Shown: positions 7,044-9,340 of the stretch, one piece after another
Position numbering within the stretch: position 1 is the stretch's first letter
Layout of the letters: the number at the start of each line of letters is the position of its first letter
Assembly: GCF_009496285.1 (NCBI RefSeq)
Contig: NZ_WIJK01000039.1
Coordinates: 1-9,340, forward strand
From: Streptococcus mitis
GTDB lineage: Bacteria; Bacillota; Bacilli; Lactobacillales; Streptococcaceae
Direction: 5' to 3'
DNA: 9,340 nucleotides
Notes under the pieces: model-generated
Seen by the model: the letters and a program-made list of their open reading frames with translations, nothing else
The model's database searches: none
What the model was told of the DNA's origin: nothing
Translations under genes and position numbers: made by a program

Positions 7044-7347
7044 TTATTTCTCTATCCTTGCTTCTGCATCTGCCACTACTTGGGCAAGACTGGTTTGGCC
7101 CAACTCCTGCTCCATAGCTAGCTGAATCTTTTGTAATTTCTCATCTAAAATCCTTGGTTTTTAAGAATCCCTCGCCATAGAATTTCCTTATAGGAAAATA
7201 GCAGGGTTAAGAATAATAATCCGTAGAAGAACATAAAAATCCACTTCAATTTCGCACACAAGGCTACAAATTCACGGATAAAGTCAGATGGAATGTAATA
7301 GCCTGCTGTCCGACATCCCAAGCCATCTCCTTATTAATGATAGCCAT
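7044..7347 (-). pseudogene. Decayed gene for a small membrane protein
   Basis: Three consecutive frames read as one protein. Frame A starts at ATG 7347 (MAIINKEMAWDVG). Frame B holds a transmembrane stretch (LKWIFMFFYGLLFLTLLFSY) within about 58 codons ending at TAG 7147-7145. Frame C gives a charged helical tail (LDEKLQKIQLAMEQELGQTS, then AQVVADAEARIEK) ending at TAA 7046-7044. One base added to the A5 run at 7158-7162 joins B to C without a stop (GILKKPRILDEKL). One base added near 7308 joins A to B. The rebuilt protein would be about 100 residues: a short N-terminus, one membrane segment and a cytoplasmic-looking coiled tail. I do not recognise the family. Frame B alone could be translated from TTG 7321 with AAGGAG 5 bases upstream. 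The gene lies between spuA and the AT-rich gene on the right and may belong to the ancestral locus. Confidence 0.55.
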
Positions 7348-7392
7348 ATCATATTAAGATTAACTTGAAAATTTTATCAAAAGAAAAAGGTC

Positions 7393-7404
7393 TACCAATT
7401 GGTA
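7393..7404. repeat. Perfect 12-bp palindrome
   Basis: TACCAATTGGTA is fully self-complementary and lies between the pseudogene and the 3' end of the 619-residue gene. It could be an operator for a dimeric regulator, but nothing downstream clearly needs one. It may also be chance. Confidence 0.25.
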
Positions 7405-7424
7405 ATCCAATAACTGTTATTAAG

Positions 7425-7441
7425 AAGCCTCTATTTTATAA
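7425..7441. other. Half-terminator motif after the 619-residue gene
   Basis: On the minus strand it reads TTATAAAATAGAGGCTT, six bases beyond the stop codon: loop and right arm of an AAGCCTCTATT-TTAT-AATAGAGGCTT hairpin whose other arm is missing. It matches 1960-1976 at 16 of 17 positions. Confidence 0.3.
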
Positions 7442-7447
7442 TGGCAA

Positions 7448-9307
7448 TTATCCAAGATATAAATAATTTTCAAAAATTATTTTTTCTACCTCTCTTTTAA
7501 TTAATTCTTTTTCACAAATACCAATCATTACGCTATCGTAATTTTTAAGTTCCTCATCAATTCCATCTAAATACATATCTAGTGTCAATTGATTTCTCTT
7601 AAGATGATTAAGTAAAGAAAACTTAAATTCTTTTTTAAAATCTTTATCATTGACTAGTTTTAAATATTTATTCCCTTTGCCTTCTATCAATTTTAAGGTA
7701 AAAAATTTCAAGAGAGAGCCATAGATACTATATGAATAACCCTTTGATTTATACTCAGCTTCTTTTTTGATGAGATTAACCATAAATTCTTGTTCATCAT
7801 GCTTTTCCTCCCTTCCCCATTTCCGATATAAAAATTCTTCAAGTAACAAAAGTGAACTTAAAGGTAACTGACTAAATTCGTAGGGGGAAAGTAATTCTAT
7901 ATTTTTCATCAAGAATTCACTCATGGTAGAATTCAAAGTCTTATAATCATAGGTGTAGGTTGGAAATATATTAGGAGTTATGGAAAGTCCTCTTATGTAT
8001 TGGTCAACTAAATCTTGTTTTCCCCATCTTTCTTGCAACTCCACTCTTCTAAAACCATATGGACTAGTAGATAATATACTTTGAACTACAATAAGCTTTA
8101 GTTTAGAAATACCTTTGAAATCTTTCAAAAACTCATCATCAATAAGTTCAATATCTCTAGTATCAAACACCTTTTTAAGAATCTCTACACCAACATGCTC
8201 ACCATATTCGACGGTATCAATTATTGAAATCATGTTGCTATAAAGTTTTTCCTTTTTTTCTTTACTAGACTTAAAAATTTCCACTAAGATTTCAATATAT
8301 TCTCCATCACTTGAATCCCAGTCTCTAGTTTCTGGATGAAGCAGTTGGTATAATGCAAATGCTCCACGATAGTTAATAGACATCGTTTTTACGATTTCTA
8401 TTAAATTGGTAAAATTGGAAGTACTACTGTCAACATGGTTATGATTATCAGTTAGGTACTTAAAACATATTCTAGAGTAAGCAAGCTTATTATCGTAGTC
8501 TAGAATAATTATTTCATCACCGCCATCAAAAGGATCTACTCTCATTTCAGGCTCTCTTAAATCAGGAAGAAATACGTCTGATAAATCATCTGAATTTCTA
8601 TATTTATCAAAAATAATATTCCAAACTTTCTCTTCATATTCATTATAATAGTCTCTGATTTCATTGCGCTGAACATAATGCTGTTCACCATTTTTTAAAT
8701 GGAAATCAATTTTAAGTATATTTGAATGCAATGCAAGATATACACTGTCAGTATCAGAATTATAGTCAATGCTATCAGGATAGGTTGATGAGTAATATAC
8801 ATCTATCTTTTTGATTTTTCTAAAGTATTCTTTAGAAATTCGAAGATTGGAATCAGAAATTAACTTGTCAAAAATAAATATTTTGCTGGGAATATCTGTT
8901 TCCCAATAATTTTTCCAAACATTATTTTTAGAAATCTTTTTCTGAACTAAAGATATCAAATAAGAATTTGTTTGTTTATTTTTAGCCATCTCCGCTAATA
9001 TTTCAAACATACAAAAATGTATGTTATTTATTTTACTATATTCATACCAATTAATTCCTAAATTCCTAACTTTCGAATTATACTCTACACCTAAAATCTC
9101 TTTTTTTCTAAAAATACCCGTAGTTTTAAAACTATTATCATTCTCTATCCAACGTATATTCTTTTTAATTAATTTATCAAACATCTGAACATCTAGCTTA
9201 AATAAAGAAGTAGCAAAACAAATTAATTCATCATCTTCACAATTAATATGAGATATTAATTCATATTTCTCTTTTATAAAGCACTTATAATTGTAAATAT
9301 CTCCCAC
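7448..9307 (-). CDS. Unknown 619-residue protein, AT-rich accessory gene
   Basis: I do not recognise the family. The frame is intact and starts at GTG 9307-9305 with AAAGGA 7 bases upstream. The upstream in-frame stop (TAA 9340-9338) leaves room for only ten more codons and the next ATG is at residue 42, so GTG is the best start. There is no signal peptide or membrane segment, so it is probably cytoplasmic. The N-terminal half looks mixed alpha/beta, with an acidic stretch DPFDGGDEIIILDYD (258-272) and DNHNHVD (287-293). The C-terminal half (about 300-619) looks mostly helical and charged. Lys, Glu, Ile, Asn and Tyr are frequent, and the DNA is far richer in A+T than spuA, suggesting horizontal transfer. 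A possible upstream gene on the same strand ends ...KKLLEF with stop at 9321-9319, 11 bases before this start, which would make a tight operon. A role in anti-phage defence or another island function is possible but unproven. Confidence 0.85.
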   Translation of the reverse strand: MGDIYNYKCFIKEKYELISHINCEDDELICFATSLFKLDVQMFDKLIKKNIRWIENDNSFKTTGIFRKKEILGVEYNSKVRNLGINWYEYSKINNIHFCMFEILAEMAKNKQTNSYLISLVQKKISKNNVWKNYWETDIPSKIFIFDKLISDSNLRISKEYFRKIKKIDVYYSSTYPDSIDYNSDTDSVYLALHSNILKIDFHLKNGEQHYVQRNEIRDYYNEYEEKVWNIIFDKYRNSDDLSDVFLPDLREPEMRVDPFDGGDEIIILDYDNKLAYSRICFKYLTDNHNHVDSSTSNFTNLIEIVKTMSINYRGAFALYQLLHPETRDWDSSDGEYIEILVEIFKSSKEKKEKLYSNMISIIDTVEYGEHVGVEILKKVFDTRDIELIDDEFLKDFKGISKLKLIVVQSILSTSPYGFRRVELQERWGKQDLVDQYIRGLSITPNIFPTYTYDYKTLNSTMSEFLMKNIELLSPYEFSQLPLSSLLLLEEFLYRKWGREEKHDEQEFMVNLIKKEAEYKSKGYSYSIYGSLLKFFTLKLIEGKGNKYLKLVNDKDFKKEFKFSLLNHLKRNQLTLDMYLDGIDEELKNYDSVMIGICEKELIKREVEKIIFENYLYLG

Positions 9308-9318
9308 CTCAAATTCCT

Positions 9319-9340
9319 TTAAAATTCCAATAATTTCTTA
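9319..9340 (-). CDS. Possible 3' end of an upstream operon gene (partial)
   Basis: At the right edge one minus-strand frame reads KKLLEF and then TAA at 9321-9319. Its stop lies beside the AAAGGA ribosome binding site of the 619-residue gene, the usual layout of adjoining operon genes. Only six codons are visible, and another frame (ending TGA at 9311-9309) would fit equally well, so this is a pointer to look outside the window. Confidence 0.25.

Overview
The window looks like a chromosomal segment of a mitis-group streptococcus (Streptococcus pneumoniae, S. mitis or a close relative). Three signs support this: an LPxTG-anchored SpuA-type pullulanase, an Mga/MgrA-family regulator, and two short repeat families typical of these genomes, one BOX element and three RUP-type elements. 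All family names come from reading the sequence and from memory; no search was run.

Left part (1-1957): a standalone Mga-like regulator (488-1957, +) has its own extended -10 promoter. Divergent from it is a well-formed promoter (TTGACT-N17-TATAAT) plus ribosome binding site leading into a broken gene on the minus strand (27-194). Only about 23 codons look genuine, and they resemble the KxYKxGKxW / serine-rich-repeat-adhesin type of signal peptide. A transcription terminator then falls inside the open frame. This looks like a regulator whose divergent surface-protein neighbour has been deleted down to its promoter and signal-peptide start.

Repeat region (1958-2977): a symmetrical hairpin terminator, an abutting BOX element (minus orientation, one boxB unit), then three direct RUP-like copies in a 141-bp tandem array. 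About 270 bp without recognisable features follow, and then the spuA promoter with a probable CcpA (cre) site over its -35 box.

spuA (2978-6667, +) encodes a complete 1229-residue cell-wall-anchored pullulanase: YSIRK-type signal peptide, two CBM41 domains, a CBM48-like domain, a GH13 catalytic domain with all key residues, and an LPNTG sorting signal. A perfect 16-bp-stem terminator of the same hairpin family as the one after the Mga gene follows it.

Right part (6668-9340): a decayed small membrane-protein gene (7044-7347, -) with two apparent frameshifts, one explained by loss of a single A in an A-run. Next comes a very AT-rich gene for a 619-residue protein of unknown family (7448-9307, -). 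It has a GTG start preceded by AAAGGA and probably lies second in an operon entering from the right edge. Its base composition differs strongly from spuA, which suggests horizontal acquisition. It is the best candidate here for an undescribed system, but its partner gene is outside the window.
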